Assembly: GCA_029864945.1 (NCBI GenBank)
Contig: JAOTSL010000077.1
Span: 1 to 11,429, forward strand
Direction of reading: 5' to 3'
DNA length: 11,429 nucleotides
From: Gammaproteobacteria bacterium
GTDB lineage: Bacteria; Pseudomonadota; Gammaproteobacteria; S012-40
Of this stretch, positions 1 through 6,896 are shown piece by piece; the stretch's first letter is position 1; each line of letters begins with the position of its first letter. A model generated the notes under the pieces. It was given only the letters and a program-made list of their open reading frames with translations. It was not told the DNA's origin and made no database searches. The position numbers and the translations under genes are program-made.

Positions 1-1038
1 TAACGGAATGCCTTTTGATTTTGCTGCAGCTTTTAAGCCATCACATAAACGTGTTGCTTTCTCAGCTAGACCGGCATGAAAACCGGGTTTCTCTGCTATT
101 GCAAGAGTAGCAAGACCCGCCGCCATAGAAACAGGGTTACCTGATAATGTGCCCGCCTGATAAACTGGGCCTAACGGTGCAATTTTTTCCATGATTTCAC
201 GTTTACCACCAAAAGCGCCAACAGGCATACCGCCACCAATAACTTTACCCAAGGTTGTTAGATCAGGCTTTACGCCGTAGTGTGCTTGCGCTCCGCCCAA
301 TGCAACACGAAAACCCGTCATTACTTCGTCAAAAATTAAAACCACACCGTACTTATCACAAACAGATCGTAGACCTTCAAGAAATCCCGGCACCGGTGGA
401 ATGCAATTCATGTTTCCTGCAACTGGCTCTACAATAATACAGGCGACTTCTTTACCTACTTCTGCAAATACTTTTTCAACTTCATCAAGATCATTATAGG
501 TCAGTGTCAATGTTAGTTCAGCCAACGCTGCCGGTACACCAGGAGAAGTAGGAACACCCAGAGTTAACGCACCAGAACCCGCTTTAACCAACAATGAATC
601 GGAGTGGCCATGATAACAGCCTTCGAACTTTACAATTTTATCGCGGCCGGTATAACCACGTGCAAGGCGAATCGCGCTCATCGTCGCTTCGGTACCTGAG
701 CTTACCATTCTGACAAGTTCACAAGATGGCACTAGCTCGCAAACCTTGTTGGCCATAACCGTTTCGATTTTTGTTGGCGCGCCAAAACCAAGGCTCTTCC
801 CTACAATCCCCTGCACTGCAGAAAGCACATCGGCGTTTGCATGTCCGGCAATCATTGGTCCCCAGGAAGCGACATAATCAATATAACGATTATTATCTTC
901 ATCCCACAAATAGGCGCCTTCGCCTTTTTGAAAAAATATTGGGTCTCCGCCAACACCATTAAATGCTCTAACAGGAGAATTTACGCCACCGGGAATATGT
1001 TGTTTTGCTTGTTCAAACAGGTCATGAGAATGTGTCAC
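1..1038 (-). CDS. hemL: Glutamate-1-semialdehyde 2,1-aminomutase, C-terminus cut by window edge
   Basis: This PLP enzyme converts glutamate-1-semialdehyde to 5-aminolevulinate, the tetrapyrrole (haem) precursor, in the cytoplasm by the C5 pathway. The visible 346 codons show the family core: IPGGVNSPVRAF near residues 15-25, SSGTEATMSAIRLAR (113-127), the FDEVMTGFR segment (236-244) with the PLP-ring aspartate, and TTLGKVIGGGMPVGAFGG (261-278), in which Lys265 is the Schiff-base lysine at the same number as in E. coli HemL. E. coli HemL is about 426 residues, so roughly 80 C-terminal residues lie outside the window. The start is a GTG at 1036-1038: there is a good AAGGA ribosome site just upstream (1041-1050), an in-frame TAA at 1051-1053, and no later ATG before the conserved region. 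It is the third gene of thiD-thiE-hemL, 31 bp after thiE. Identification is essentially certain. Confidence 0.97.
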   Translation of the reverse strand, partial: MTHSHDLFEQAKQHIPGGVNSPVRAFNGVGGDPIFFQKGEGAYLWDEDNNRYIDYVASWGPMIAGHANADVLSAVQGIVGKSLGFGAPTKIETVMANKVCELVPSCELVRMVSSGTEATMSAIRLARGYTGRDKIVKFEGCYHGHSDSLLVKAGSGALTLGVPTSPGVPAALAELTLTLTYNDLDEVEKVFAEVGKEVACIIVEPVAGNMNCIPPVPGFLEGLRSVCDKYGVVLIFDEVMTGFRVALGGAQAHYGVKPDLTTLGKVIGGGMPVGAFGGKREIMEKIAPLGPVYQAGTLSGNPVSMAAGLATLAIAEKPGFHAGLAEKATRLCDGLKAAAKSKGIPL

Positions 1039-1069
1039 TGGATTTCCTTCTTAAATTCGTTGTTACATT

Positions 1070-1678
1070 TTATTTTTGAAATAATGCGCAATAATCCTGC
1101 GCTGTTTTTTTTATGTCCGGCTGTTTAAACAGGCCATTAACGACGGCAATCGCATCTGCTCCGGCTTCGATTAATAGTCCCGCATTATTCACAGTAATTC
1201 CCCCGATCGCAATCACAGGTACGGACAGTGATTTTTTTGCAGCCGTTATTAAATCAGGCGATGCTTGAATAGCTGCAGGCTTAGTAGTCGATGAATAGAA
1301 ACGCCCGAACGCAACGTAATCTGCTCCCTCCGATTGTGCTTTTTCTGCCAGAGATAATTCGTTATAACACGATACGCCGATAATTTTATCACCCAGTAAC
1401 TGACGTGCTTTATGAATATCTGCATCGTCCTTACCCAAATGAACACCATCAGCATCAACTGATTTTGCCAAGGATACGTCATCATTAATAATGAACAGGG
1501 CTTTACCTGCACACAGTTTTTTTAAACGGACAGCTAAATCGTATTTTTTTTCAGCAGAAGACGACTTATCACGATATTGAATAACCGAAACCCCTCCAGC
1601 CAATGCGGCTTTGACGTTTTCAGTTAATCGCAGATCGTTATCAATGGTTACACCATAGAGGCCATTGATTAACGCCAT
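1070..1678 (-). CDS. thiE: Thiamine-phosphate synthase
   Basis: ThiE joins hydroxymethylpyrimidine diphosphate to the thiazole phosphate unit to give thiamine monophosphate in the cytosol. The 202-residue product has the normal single-domain TIM-barrel length. Visible family motifs are IQYRDK (33-38) with the pyrophosphate-binding Arg36 and Lys38, FIINDD (62-67) with Asn65 and the metal-ligand aspartate, GVHLGKDD (78-85) with the second metal-binding acidic pair, GVSCYN (101-106), FYSSTTKPAA with Lys133, and AIGGITVNN (157-165) for the phosphate-binding loop. The start ATG overlaps the TAA stop of thiD by one base, indicating translational coupling, and the pair covers consecutive steps: ThiD makes the diphosphate that ThiE consumes. 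A TPP riboswitch is not visible in front of the operon. Confidence 0.96.
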   Translation of the reverse strand: MALINGLYGVTIDNDLRLTENVKAALAGGVSVIQYRDKSSSAEKKYDLAVRLKKLCAGKALFIINDDVSLAKSVDADGVHLGKDDADIHKARQLLGDKIIGVSCYNELSLAEKAQSEGADYVAFGRFYSSTTKPAAIQASPDLITAAKKSLSVPVIAIGGITVNNAGLLIEAGADAIAVVNGLFKQPDIKKTAQDYCALFQK

Positions 1679-2520
1679 TATTCGGCTTCTTTCTCGCTTT
1701 CCATCTCTTCAACATCCAGGTCTTCTGAGGCATGAGCCCAGAAAAAACGATCTGGTAAAAGTTGCCCCATACCAATTCGATATCCACCTTCCAGTGCTTT
1801 CCAGGTATATTCCTGAGCCTCATGCACCGCAGATAGAGGATCAAGTCCCTGAGACATAAGTCCGGCGATTGCCGAAGCCAGAGTGCAGCCTGATCCGTGA
1901 TAACTCCCTTCAAGTCTTTCCCAAGAAAAAGAATCCAGAACACGACCATTACCATAGAAAACATTCTCAACTTTTTCAGTTGCTTCATGACTGCCAGTGA
2001 TCAACACATACTCACAGCCCATATCCAATAACTCGTGAGCACAAGCATCCAGTACATCGGCTTCTCTTGCCAACGAGCGCGCTTCAAGACTATTGGGCAC
2101 AAGAATAGTTGTTTTTGGTAATAACAATCGAACAATAGCTTCGATCATTTCTGCATCGGCAAGCTCAGACCCAGCCCCTGACGCCAAAACCGGATCAAAA
2201 ATAACCGGCAGACCTGGGTAATCTAGGAGGATGGTAGAAACTGCTTCGATCGCATCAACACTACCTAACATACCAATTTTTACCGCTGCGACAGGCATGT
2301 CTTCCAAGACTGTTCGCGCCTGCTCAACAACTGTTGCCATGTCTAGCGGAAAATAGCCTTTTACATCTTGTGTATCTTGAATAGTAATTGCGGTAATTAC
2401 CGGTGCAGCATGACACCCCATACTTGCCAGCGTTTCAATATCGGCCTGTATTCCTGCGCCACCCGTTGGGTCATTACCTGCGAAAACCAGTACTACCGGC
2501 AAGGCTTGATCATTTTTCAC
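1678..2520 (-). CDS. thiD: Bifunctional HMP kinase / HMP-phosphate kinase
   Basis: ThiD phosphorylates hydroxymethylpyrimidine twice, giving the diphosphate used by ThiE. It belongs to the ribokinase-like fold. The 280-residue product shows AGNDPTGGAGIQADIETL (14-31), the substrate-binding N-terminal signature; KIGMLGS (81-87); FDPVLASGAG (108-117); VPNSLEA (141-147); and GSYHGSGCTLASAIAG (205-220), the anion-hole loop with the conserved Cys212. The GSYHGSGCTLASA wording resembles pseudomonad ThiD. The last about 17 residues form an acidic tail (ASEDLDVEEMESEKEAE) that extends past the normal end of the fold and overlaps the thiE ribosome-binding zone. The start is GTG at 2518-2520, five bases after an AAGAGAAG ribosome site. 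It is the first gene of thiD-thiE-hemL and is divergent from yrfG. Confidence 0.96.
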   Translation of the reverse strand: MKNDQALPVVLVFAGNDPTGGAGIQADIETLASMGCHAAPVITAITIQDTQDVKGYFPLDMATVVEQARTVLEDMPVAAVKIGMLGSVDAIEAVSTILLDYPGLPVIFDPVLASGAGSELADAEMIEAIVRLLLPKTTILVPNSLEARSLAREADVLDACAHELLDMGCEYVLITGSHEATEKVENVFYGNGRVLDSFSWERLEGSYHGSGCTLASAIAGLMSQGLDPLSAVHEAQEYTWKALEGGYRIGMGQLLPDRFFWAHASEDLDVEEMESEKEAE

Positions 2521-2637
2521 GTTAGCTTCTCTTATTTTGTTTTATCTGAAATTTGGGTTACAAATGACAACTTGATTAGAAGTAAATATTCTATCATGCT
2601 CACCTACATTATTTATCAACTCTGGAAACTGTTTTTC
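2521..2637. promoter_or_regulatory. Divergent promoter region between thiD and yrfG
   Basis: This 117-bp AT-rich spacer must hold the promoters for both divergent units. On the minus strand, reading towards thiD, a TTGTCA element followed about 18 bases later by GATAAA is a passable sigma-70 pair, ending shortly before the AAGAGAAG ribosome site. On the plus strand TTGATT and TATCAT are present, but their spacing (14 bases) is too short to be convincing. The conserved TPP-riboswitch sequences, such as the CTGAGA loop, are not present on the thiD side, so thiamine control by the usual leader RNA is not supported. Exact promoter positions are inferred. Confidence 0.4.
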
Positions 2638-3312
2638 ATGACCCCAACTGAAACACCCATAATTGATTGGCATTCTATTGACACGATTCTTCTAGACATG
2701 GATGGGACCCTTCTGGATCTGCATTTCGACGATCACTTCTGGCAAGAATATTTGCCGAGTCGTTACGCTGAAACCAACCATCTTCCATTAAAAAGAGCAA
2801 AAGAAATACTCGAACCAAAGTTCAAGGAAATGGAAGGCACGCTCGAATGGTATTGCCTCGATTTCTGGAGCAAAGAATTGCAGATGAATATCCCCGAGTT
2901 GAAAGCCGAGGTTTCACATTTAATTGCGATACATGATGGCGTTGTGCATTTTTTGGACGAAGCGCGCAAATTGAATAAAAGAATATTGCTCGTCACCAAT
3001 GCCCACCCGGATGTTCTGCGTATTAAAATGGAAAAAACCGCTTTGGCGGATAAATTTGATCAGCTTGTCACGTCTCACGAATTTGGTTTACCAAAAGAAA
3101 ACCCTGAATTCTGGCATAAGCTCGTAGATAAACATTATTTTGACCCTGAGAGCACGATCTTCATTGATGATAGTTTGCCTGTATTGCTCTCTGCACAAAG
3201 TTTTGGCATCAAGCACCTTTACACTATTAGAAAGCCATCCAGCCATAAACCCGCTCGAAATATTACCGAATTTCCAATGATTAATTCCTTTTTCTACTTA
3301 TTGCCTAAATAG
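2638..3312 (+). CDS. yrfG: HAD-family GMP/IMP nucleotidase, YrfG type
   Basis: This is a cytoplasmic haloacid-dehalogenase-superfamily phosphatase. E. coli YrfG hydrolyses GMP and IMP. The 224-residue product lines up with YrfG along its length: motif I LLDMDGTLLDL (18-28) with nucleophile Asp20 and acid/base Asp22, then the YrfG-like segment TLEWYCLDFWS (68-78) in the helical cap, motif II LLVTNAHP (117-124) with Thr120, motif III lysine in GLPKENP (Lys153), and motif IV IFIDDS (174-179) with Asp177 and Asp178. ATG at 2638 is chosen because YrfG begins only a few residues before the W-x-x-(V/I)-D-T segment. The reading frame stays open much further upstream, and an in-frame ATG at 2596 would add 14 hydrophobic residues. 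The ribosome site before 2638 is poor (GGA only), so the start is less certain than the function. Confidence 0.9.
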   Translation: MTPTETPIIDWHSIDTILLDMDGTLLDLHFDDHFWQEYLPSRYAETNHLPLKRAKEILEPKFKEMEGTLEWYCLDFWSKELQMNIPELKAEVSHLIAIHDGVVHFLDEARKLNKRILLVTNAHPDVLRIKMEKTALADKFDQLVTSHEFGLPKENPEFWHKLVDKHYFDPESTIFIDDSLPVLLSAQSFGIKHLYTIRKPSSHKPARNITEFPMINSFFYLLPK

Positions 3313-3437
3313 CACCTTAGGCACTCGTCAATTTGAGCTTTTCTTTCTTGCGCATTTTAATACAGGCCCACATTTTGTATAGATAGTGAAAAGTACTTTA
3401 TTCCTGTTATAAAAATTCTCATCAAGGAGAGGCACAT
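3313..3437 (+). promoter_or_regulatory. Leader and ribosome site of the glutamate dehydrogenase gene
   Basis: This 125-bp AT-rich gap separates yrfG from the glutamate dehydrogenase gene. A strong AAGGAGA ribosome site (3424-3430) lies seven bases before the ATG. Candidate -10 boxes are TATAGA (around 3379) and TATAAA (around 3409), but neither has a good -35 partner at 17 bases. No strong hairpin plus T-run terminator for yrfG is visible. The gap probably holds a separate promoter for the dehydrogenase, but this is inferred from length and composition only. Confidence 0.35.
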
Positions 3438-4700
3438 ATGCCACGACTATTCACCGAAGCTAAAAAAAGGTTACGCGAAGCTGCATCTCACATGTCGGTT
3501 GACCCGGACGTTATGGAAAAACTCAAATACCCCAAAGAAACACTCTCTGCCAGCCTATTAGTGCGAATGGACGATGGCTCACGACGTTGCTTTAAGGCCT
3601 GGCGATGCCGATATGATGATACCCGGGGCCCGACAAAAGGCGGCATTCGTTTTCATACCAACGTGAGACTGGAAGAGATTATGACGTTAGCCTTCTGGAT
3701 GACGTTTAAATGTGCCGTGGCAAACTTGCCCTTTGGGGGCGCAAAAGGCGGCGTTGCTGTCAATGCATCGAAATTATCAAAATCAGAACTAGAGCGATTA
3801 TCCCGTGCTTATGTAAAAGCTTTTCATAGTTTTATCGGCCCTGATCGGGACATACCCGCCCCAGATATGTATACCAACTCCATGGTCATGGGGTGGATGG
3901 AAGATGAATACAGTGCAATTGTTGACCACCCTAGTCCGGCAGTTATTACAGGAAAGCCATTAGAACTCGGTGGATCAGAAGGCCGCACAGATGCAACTGG
4001 GCGAGGTGGCTATCTTGTTATACGGCATCTTGAAAAAGATTTTGAAATAGAGCCAGATAAAACCAGCATCATAATTCAAGGTTTCGGAAACGCTGGCTAT
4101 AATTTCGCCTGCCTTATGCATGCGGACGGATATAAAATTGTTGGTATCTCGGACTCAAGATTGGCAATATACGACACAGAGGGAATGGACCCTCATTCAG
4201 TTCATAACTACAAAATGAAAAACGGCACCTTATCTGGCGCTCCGAGTAACGGCACATTAAAAGAAATGACAAACCAGGAACTTCTCATTGAGGCTTGTGA
4301 TATTCTCATACCAGCGGCATTGGAGAATCAAATTACAGCTGATAATGCGAGCAAAATACAAGCACGAATAGTTTGCGAATTAGCCAATGGCCCCGTAACA
4401 CCAGCGGCAGACAAAATATTGTGCGAAAACGGTACAATTGTAATTCCTGATATTTTGGCAAATTCTGGCGGGGTTATTGTTTCGTACTTCGAATGGGTAC
4501 AAAATAAGGCGGGTTATTACTGGAGTCTCGCTGAAGTTCATTCAAAATTAAAAGAACGTATAGAACCAGAAGCACGTACAATATGGAAAATAAGCCTTGA
4601 AAAAAATGTCGATATGCGCACAGCTGCTTATATTCATGCACTAGAACGACTGAGTAAAGCAGTTACAGCGCACGGTACCAAAGCTTACTTTTCTTCCTAA
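3438..4700 (+). CDS. Glu/Leu/Phe/Val dehydrogenase family, probable NAD-glutamate dehydrogenase
   Basis: This cytoplasmic enzyme most likely interconverts glutamate and 2-oxoglutarate plus ammonia. The 420-residue length fits the small hexameric class, and the second half closely resembles Bacillus RocG. GPTKGGIRFH (64-73) carries Lys67, then come Lys91, PFGGAKGG (98-105) with catalytic Lys103, and DIPAPDMYT with Asp143. The spacing 24, 12 and 40 residues between these four exactly matches Lys89, Lys113, Lys125 and Asp165 of Clostridium symbiosum glutamate dehydrogenase. The nucleotide-binding fold follows, with GFGNAG at 215-220. An aspartate (Asp239 in GISDS) sits at the expected end of the second strand, which favours NAD over NADP. 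The start is well set by AAGGAGA seven bases upstream. A glutamate rather than leucine or phenylalanine substrate is inferred from RocG likeness. The SRPBCC gene follows after 44 bp. Confidence 0.92.
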   Translation: MPRLFTEAKKRLREAASHMSVDPDVMEKLKYPKETLSASLLVRMDDGSRRCFKAWRCRYDDTRGPTKGGIRFHTNVRLEEIMTLAFWMTFKCAVANLPFGGAKGGVAVNASKLSKSELERLSRAYVKAFHSFIGPDRDIPAPDMYTNSMVMGWMEDEYSAIVDHPSPAVITGKPLELGGSEGRTDATGRGGYLVIRHLEKDFEIEPDKTSIIIQGFGNAGYNFACLMHADGYKIVGISDSRLAIYDTEGMDPHSVHNYKMKNGTLSGAPSNGTLKEMTNQELLIEACDILIPAALENQITADNASKIQARIVCELANGPVTPAADKILCENGTIVIPDILANSGGVIVSYFEWVQNKAGYYWSLAEVHSKLKERIEPEARTIWKISLEKNVDMRTAAYIHALERLSKAVTAHGTKAYFSS

Positions 4701-4744
4701 TTTAAAATAAAATATATAACCAACCTATTTAAGAGATATAAAAA

Positions 4745-5269
4745 ATGCTGAAATCTTTTTCAATTACCTTGGGTGCTTTTTTTGCCATTGTAATAATCAT
4801 GGGTTTCGTATTGCCCTCAGACTATAACGTGAAACGCTCAATTGAAATAAACGCGTCACCTGCACAAATTCACAAAATAGTTGGCGACCTGAACCAGTGG
4901 AGTAAATGGACACCATGGCAAAAAAATGATCCAAATACAAAAATCGAAATTGGATCGATTTCGCAAGGTGTTGGCGCGAGCCAAAAATGGGTAGGTAGCA
5001 AAAGTGGCCAGTTAAAGATCACCCGTTCATCTGAAGATTATGGTGTGGATTATGATCTTTCATTTTCCGATGATGGCTCACTAACCAAAAGCAGCATCAC
5101 CTATTTACCTGGCGGTACGACAACATCCGTTAGCTGGAATATGATTGGCAGTTTATCTATTCCTGTTGTTGGTGCTTACGTCGCACTAATCATGGATGGT
5201 ATTTCTGGCTCCACACTGGAGTCCGGTTTGAATAATTTGAAAGCAGAAATTGAAGGAATTGAAAAGTAG
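4745..5269 (+). CDS. Membrane-anchored SRPBCC (polyketide-cyclase-like) protein
   Basis: The 174-residue product has one N-terminal hydrophobic segment (about 4-23) followed by a SRPBCC/START-like domain from about residue 28. The signature is the opening strand VKRSIEINASPAQIHKIVGD (29-48), followed by WSKWTPWQ, the usual pattern for this fold where proteins begin with 'I.A.p..V...V.D...W..W.PW'. The domain forms a hydrophobic ligand cavity, but the family covers many unrelated functions and no ligand can be predicted here. The N-terminal helix has no lipobox and probably keeps the domain at the periplasmic face of the inner membrane. An AAGAGA ribosome site lies about eight bases before ATG. 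It follows the dehydrogenase gene by 44 bp on the same strand and may share its transcript, though no functional link is apparent. Confidence 0.8.
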   Translation: MLKSFSITLGAFFAIVIIMGFVLPSDYNVKRSIEINASPAQIHKIVGDLNQWSKWTPWQKNDPNTKIEIGSISQGVGASQKWVGSKSGQLKITRSSEDYGVDYDLSFSDDGSLTKSSITYLPGGTTTSVSWNMIGSLSIPVVGAYVALIMDGISGSTLESGLNNLKAEIEGIEK

Positions 5270-5291
5270 ACTGTTTTAAAAGCAGCCTACT
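5265..5291. terminator. Hairpin terminator between convergent genes
   Basis: The left arm AGTAGaCTG (5265-5273) pairs with the right arm CAGcCTACT (5283-5291). There is one A/C mismatch, one bulged G and a TTTTAAAA middle that can extend the stem. It contains the TAG stop of the SRPBCC gene and overlaps the TAG stop of the lipoprotein gene. Reading leftward the hairpin is followed by TTTTC, which suits a terminator for the tonB-side operon. Reading rightward there is no T-run, so termination in that direction is weaker. Position between converging genes supports the call. Confidence 0.6.
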
Positions 5292-5544
5292 AATTAAAAA
5301 ATAGACCTAAAAACCCTGCGTCAGCTTTAACACTTTTTTCTCGATCCTCAATGGCTCTAATATCAAAATATTGAGCCATAGGTTCGATGCCGTCTTGACG
5401 CCATTCATTCGCTTCTTTGATATAGTATTTAACCCACACATCACTGCCTGATCGTTTTTCTACAAGTGTTTTACCTGAACCAGAAGTGGCACAGGCACTT
5501 AAAAATAAAATAAATATTGATAAGACACCAATATTTATCATCAT
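5290..5544 (-). CDS. Small putative lipoprotein downstream of tonB
   Basis: I do not recognise a family. The 84-residue product starts with a short hydrophobic signal (residues 5-15) ending in a lipobox LSAC, so Cys18 is the likely lipidated residue. The mature part is about 66 residues, rich in charged residues and Lys/Glu/Asp, and ends in a hydrophobic AGFLGLFFN tail. The signal lacks the usual positive charges at the N-terminus, which is unusual. ATG at 5544 or the adjacent ATG at 5541 is preferred over the upstream in-frame TTG at 5571, because the TTG would lie inside the preceding gene and add an acidic stretch before the signal. The start follows the stop of the 54-residue membrane protein by ten bases, with GAAGA between them, suggesting coupled translation. 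It is the last gene of the operon. Confidence 0.65.
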   Translation of the reverse strand: MMINIGVLSIFILFLSACATSGSGKTLVEKRSGSDVWVKYYIKEANEWRQDGIEPMAQYFDIRAIEDREKSVKADAGFLGLFFN

Positions 5545-5554
5545 TAAATCTTCA

Positions 5555-5719
5555 TCAGCCAATGAGCCCAAAAAAACCAGCCGATAGAATCACCCCATAA
5601 ACAACCGCCGCTGTAAAAAGTGCAATTGATAAATTTTGATAACCGGATTCCTTAGCTTTATAGCCAGACCAGGTTAACGCGCATAAAATTACAAGACTGA
5701 TAATTACAATTCTTGGCAT
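5555..5719 (-). CDS. 54-residue putative two-helix membrane protein
   Basis: This short gene is easily missed because of its size. It encodes 54 residues starting MPRIVIISLVILCALTW. Two hydrophobic segments (about 3-19 and 31-53) are separated by a short polar loop GYKAKESGYQN, so an inner-membrane hairpin is expected. Support for translation is a clear AAGGA ribosome site (rc of 5726-5730) six bases before ATG, and tight spacing to the lipoprotein gene (ten bases after its TGA). It starts 46 bp after the tonB stop in the same direction. No recognised family or function. The two small genes may act together at the envelope, but this is inference from position only. Confidence 0.6.
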   Translation of the reverse strand: MPRIVIISLVILCALTWSGYKAKESGYQNLSIALFTAAVVYGVILSAGFFGLIG

Positions 5720-5752
5720 GGAGATTCCTTTTTAGTCGTCCGACCAAGATAA

Positions 5753-5767
5753 AGCGACTGGGTCGCT
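5753..5767 (-). terminator. Short hairpin just after tonB, possible weak terminator or processing site
   Basis: A perfect 6-bp stem, AGCGAC with GTCGCT, closes a three-base loop and overlaps the TAG stop of tonB. On the minus strand it is followed by TTTATCTT, a broken T-run. This could partly separate tonB from the two small genes downstream, or slow mRNA decay. The stem is short and the T-run imperfect, so confidence is low. Confidence 0.35.
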
Positions 5768-6464
5768 ATTGCAATCGAAACCTGATTGTTTTTTTGAGCA
5801 ATACAGCGACTGGCTTTCCATTTATATTACCCGGTAGGAACGTTGAAACTTGCATACTTTCTATCGCAGCTTTATCAAACACTTCACCACCTGATTGAGT
5901 AATTGTCACTTTTCTAACTTTGCCCTTCACATCGAGCAATATCTCAAGTTTCACCACCGCTTCTCGACCTTGCTCCCTCATTGCAGCCGGATATAACAGC
6001 GGCGACTGGTGTAACACGCGAGGCAGTGAAGTCAATTTAAAGATAGGGGCAGGAACCGGCAAAGGCTCTTCTGAATTCTCGTCGATTTCTTTTTCTTCCG
6101 TTACTTCTGGTAGCGGTATTGGTTCTGGCTTGAGTTCCGGCTCTTTAACGGGATCCGGTACGGGTTCTATTTTTTCTGGTATCATTTTTTCCGTTAATAC
6201 CGGCTTTTTAACTGCTTTCGGTAATGGCTTTATTTTAGGTTTCTGTTCCTTAATTGGTTTTGATTTTGTCTTAATAACAGGTTTTGGTCGAGACGGCGGT
6301 TTCGCTGCCGGCTGCTGCCAGGCCATAAACTCTACCGATATCACTTCCGGCTTTGAAAACAGTTCTGATTTCCCTAAATTTGGTAATATTAAAAACAAAC
6401 TGCTATTGAGTATCGTTCCTATTACAACCGCACTTGACCAAAAAATAAAATTACGGTTTTTCAT
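5766..6464 (-). CDS. tonB: Energy transducer TonB
   Basis: TonB spans the periplasm and transmits proton-motive force from ExbB/ExbD to an outer-membrane receptor. From ATG 6464 the product is 232 residues. It has an N-terminal anchor helix (about 6-28), then a long Pro/Lys/Glu-rich spacer (about 50-130, first lysine-proline then glutamate-proline repeats) that would span the periplasm, and a C-terminal TonB domain (about 155-232). The domain shows YPAAMREQGREAVVKLEI, D-x-x-G-K-V, the V-x-x-S-G-G segment, F-D-x-A-A, FLPGNINGKPV and a terminal IRFRLQ strand. ATG 6464 places the anchor at the N-terminus; an ATG at 6473 is also possible, and in-frame TTG upstream to 6518 would add an unlikely charged prefix. 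The gene overlaps the end of exbD by 14 bases and lacks a clear ribosome site, so coupled translation is likely. Confidence 0.93.
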   Translation of the reverse strand: MKNRNFIFWSSAVVIGTILNSSLFLILPNLGKSELFSKPEVISVEFMAWQQPAAKPPSRPKPVIKTKSKPIKEQKPKIKPLPKAVKKPVLTEKMIPEKIEPVPDPVKEPELKPEPIPLPEVTEEKEIDENSEEPLPVPAPIFKLTSLPRVLHQSPLLYPAAMREQGREAVVKLEILLDVKGKVRKVTITQSGGEVFDKAAIESMQVSTFLPGNINGKPVAVLLKKTIRFRLQ

Positions 6465-6888
6465 CAATAGCATTGGTCGCAATGCCAACTTGTTTAGCAC
6501 CACCCGCCTTACAAGCATCCAGTGCCTTTATGAATACATCTGTTGTTGCATTCTTATCGACTTGTAAAAGCACTGCAGTATCTGGTGCTGTATTTAATTG
6601 TTCGCGTACAAGCCGTTTTATATCTGAGATCAGTATTGGCTTATTTTTGAAACGAATCTCACCCTTACTAGAAACTTGAAAAACGATTTTTTTCATCGCT
6701 AAAGGTTCAGAGCTACTTGACTCTGGTTTTTCTATAATTAAACCTCTATTTTCGGGAAACACCGTCGTCACCATAAAAAATATCAGCAGTAAAAAAACCA
6801 CATCTATTAAAGGTGCCATACTTATTTCTGGCGTGCCAGCATCTAGATTTGGCGTGTTGATTGGGTTAGGTGATTTATTATTGCTCAT
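6451..6888 (-). CDS. exbD: Biopolymer transporter ExbD
   Basis: ExbD forms the rotor-like core of the ExbB-ExbD proton channel that powers TonB in the inner membrane. The 145-residue product has a short cytoplasmic N-terminus, one transmembrane helix beginning at MAPLIDVVFLLLIFFMVT (24-41), and a periplasmic domain. Asp29 in PLIDVVF is the conserved proton-path aspartate (Asp25 in E. coli ExbD). The C-terminal domain has the usual V-x-x-x-G-x-I-x-x-x-x-x-P-I start and VLLQVDKNAT (105-114). The start ATG follows the exbB stop by eight bases. There is little sign of a separate ribosome site, and the end overlaps tonB. All of this fits coupled expression of exbB-exbD-tonB. Confidence 0.95.
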   Translation of the reverse strand: MSNNKSPNPINTPNLDAGTPEISMAPLIDVVFLLLIFFMVTTVFPENRGLIIEKPESSSSEPLAMKKIVFQVSSKGEIRFKNKPILISDIKRLVREQLNTAPDTAVLLQVDKNATTDVFIKALDACKAGGAKQVGIATNAIDEKP

Positions 6889-6896
6889 AACAAAAA

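Noticed and set aside
771..1128. Plus-strand frames opposite hemL and the end of thiE
   Set aside because: They lie antisense to clear hemL and thiE coding sequence and show no domain or ribosome site.
2368..2637. N-terminal extension of the nucleotidase frame into thiD
   Set aside because: It is antisense to thiD coding sequence, has no homology to YrfG and no ribosome site; YrfG similarity begins only after 2638.
2521..2637. TPP riboswitch in front of thiD
   Set aside because: The conserved CTGAGA loop and matching downstream thi-box bases are absent, and the leader is too short for the full fold.
5720..5765. Second hairpin AGTCG/CGACT between tonB and the small membrane gene
   Set aside because: A five-base stem with a 16-base loop is expected by chance, and it is followed by a ribosome site rather than a T-run.
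5920..6567. 215-codon plus-strand frame rich in Gly and Ser opposite tonB
   Set aside because: It is the antisense image of the Pro/Lys/Glu-rich TonB spacer; repetitive composition keeps the opposite frame open. It has no ribosome site and no recognised domain.
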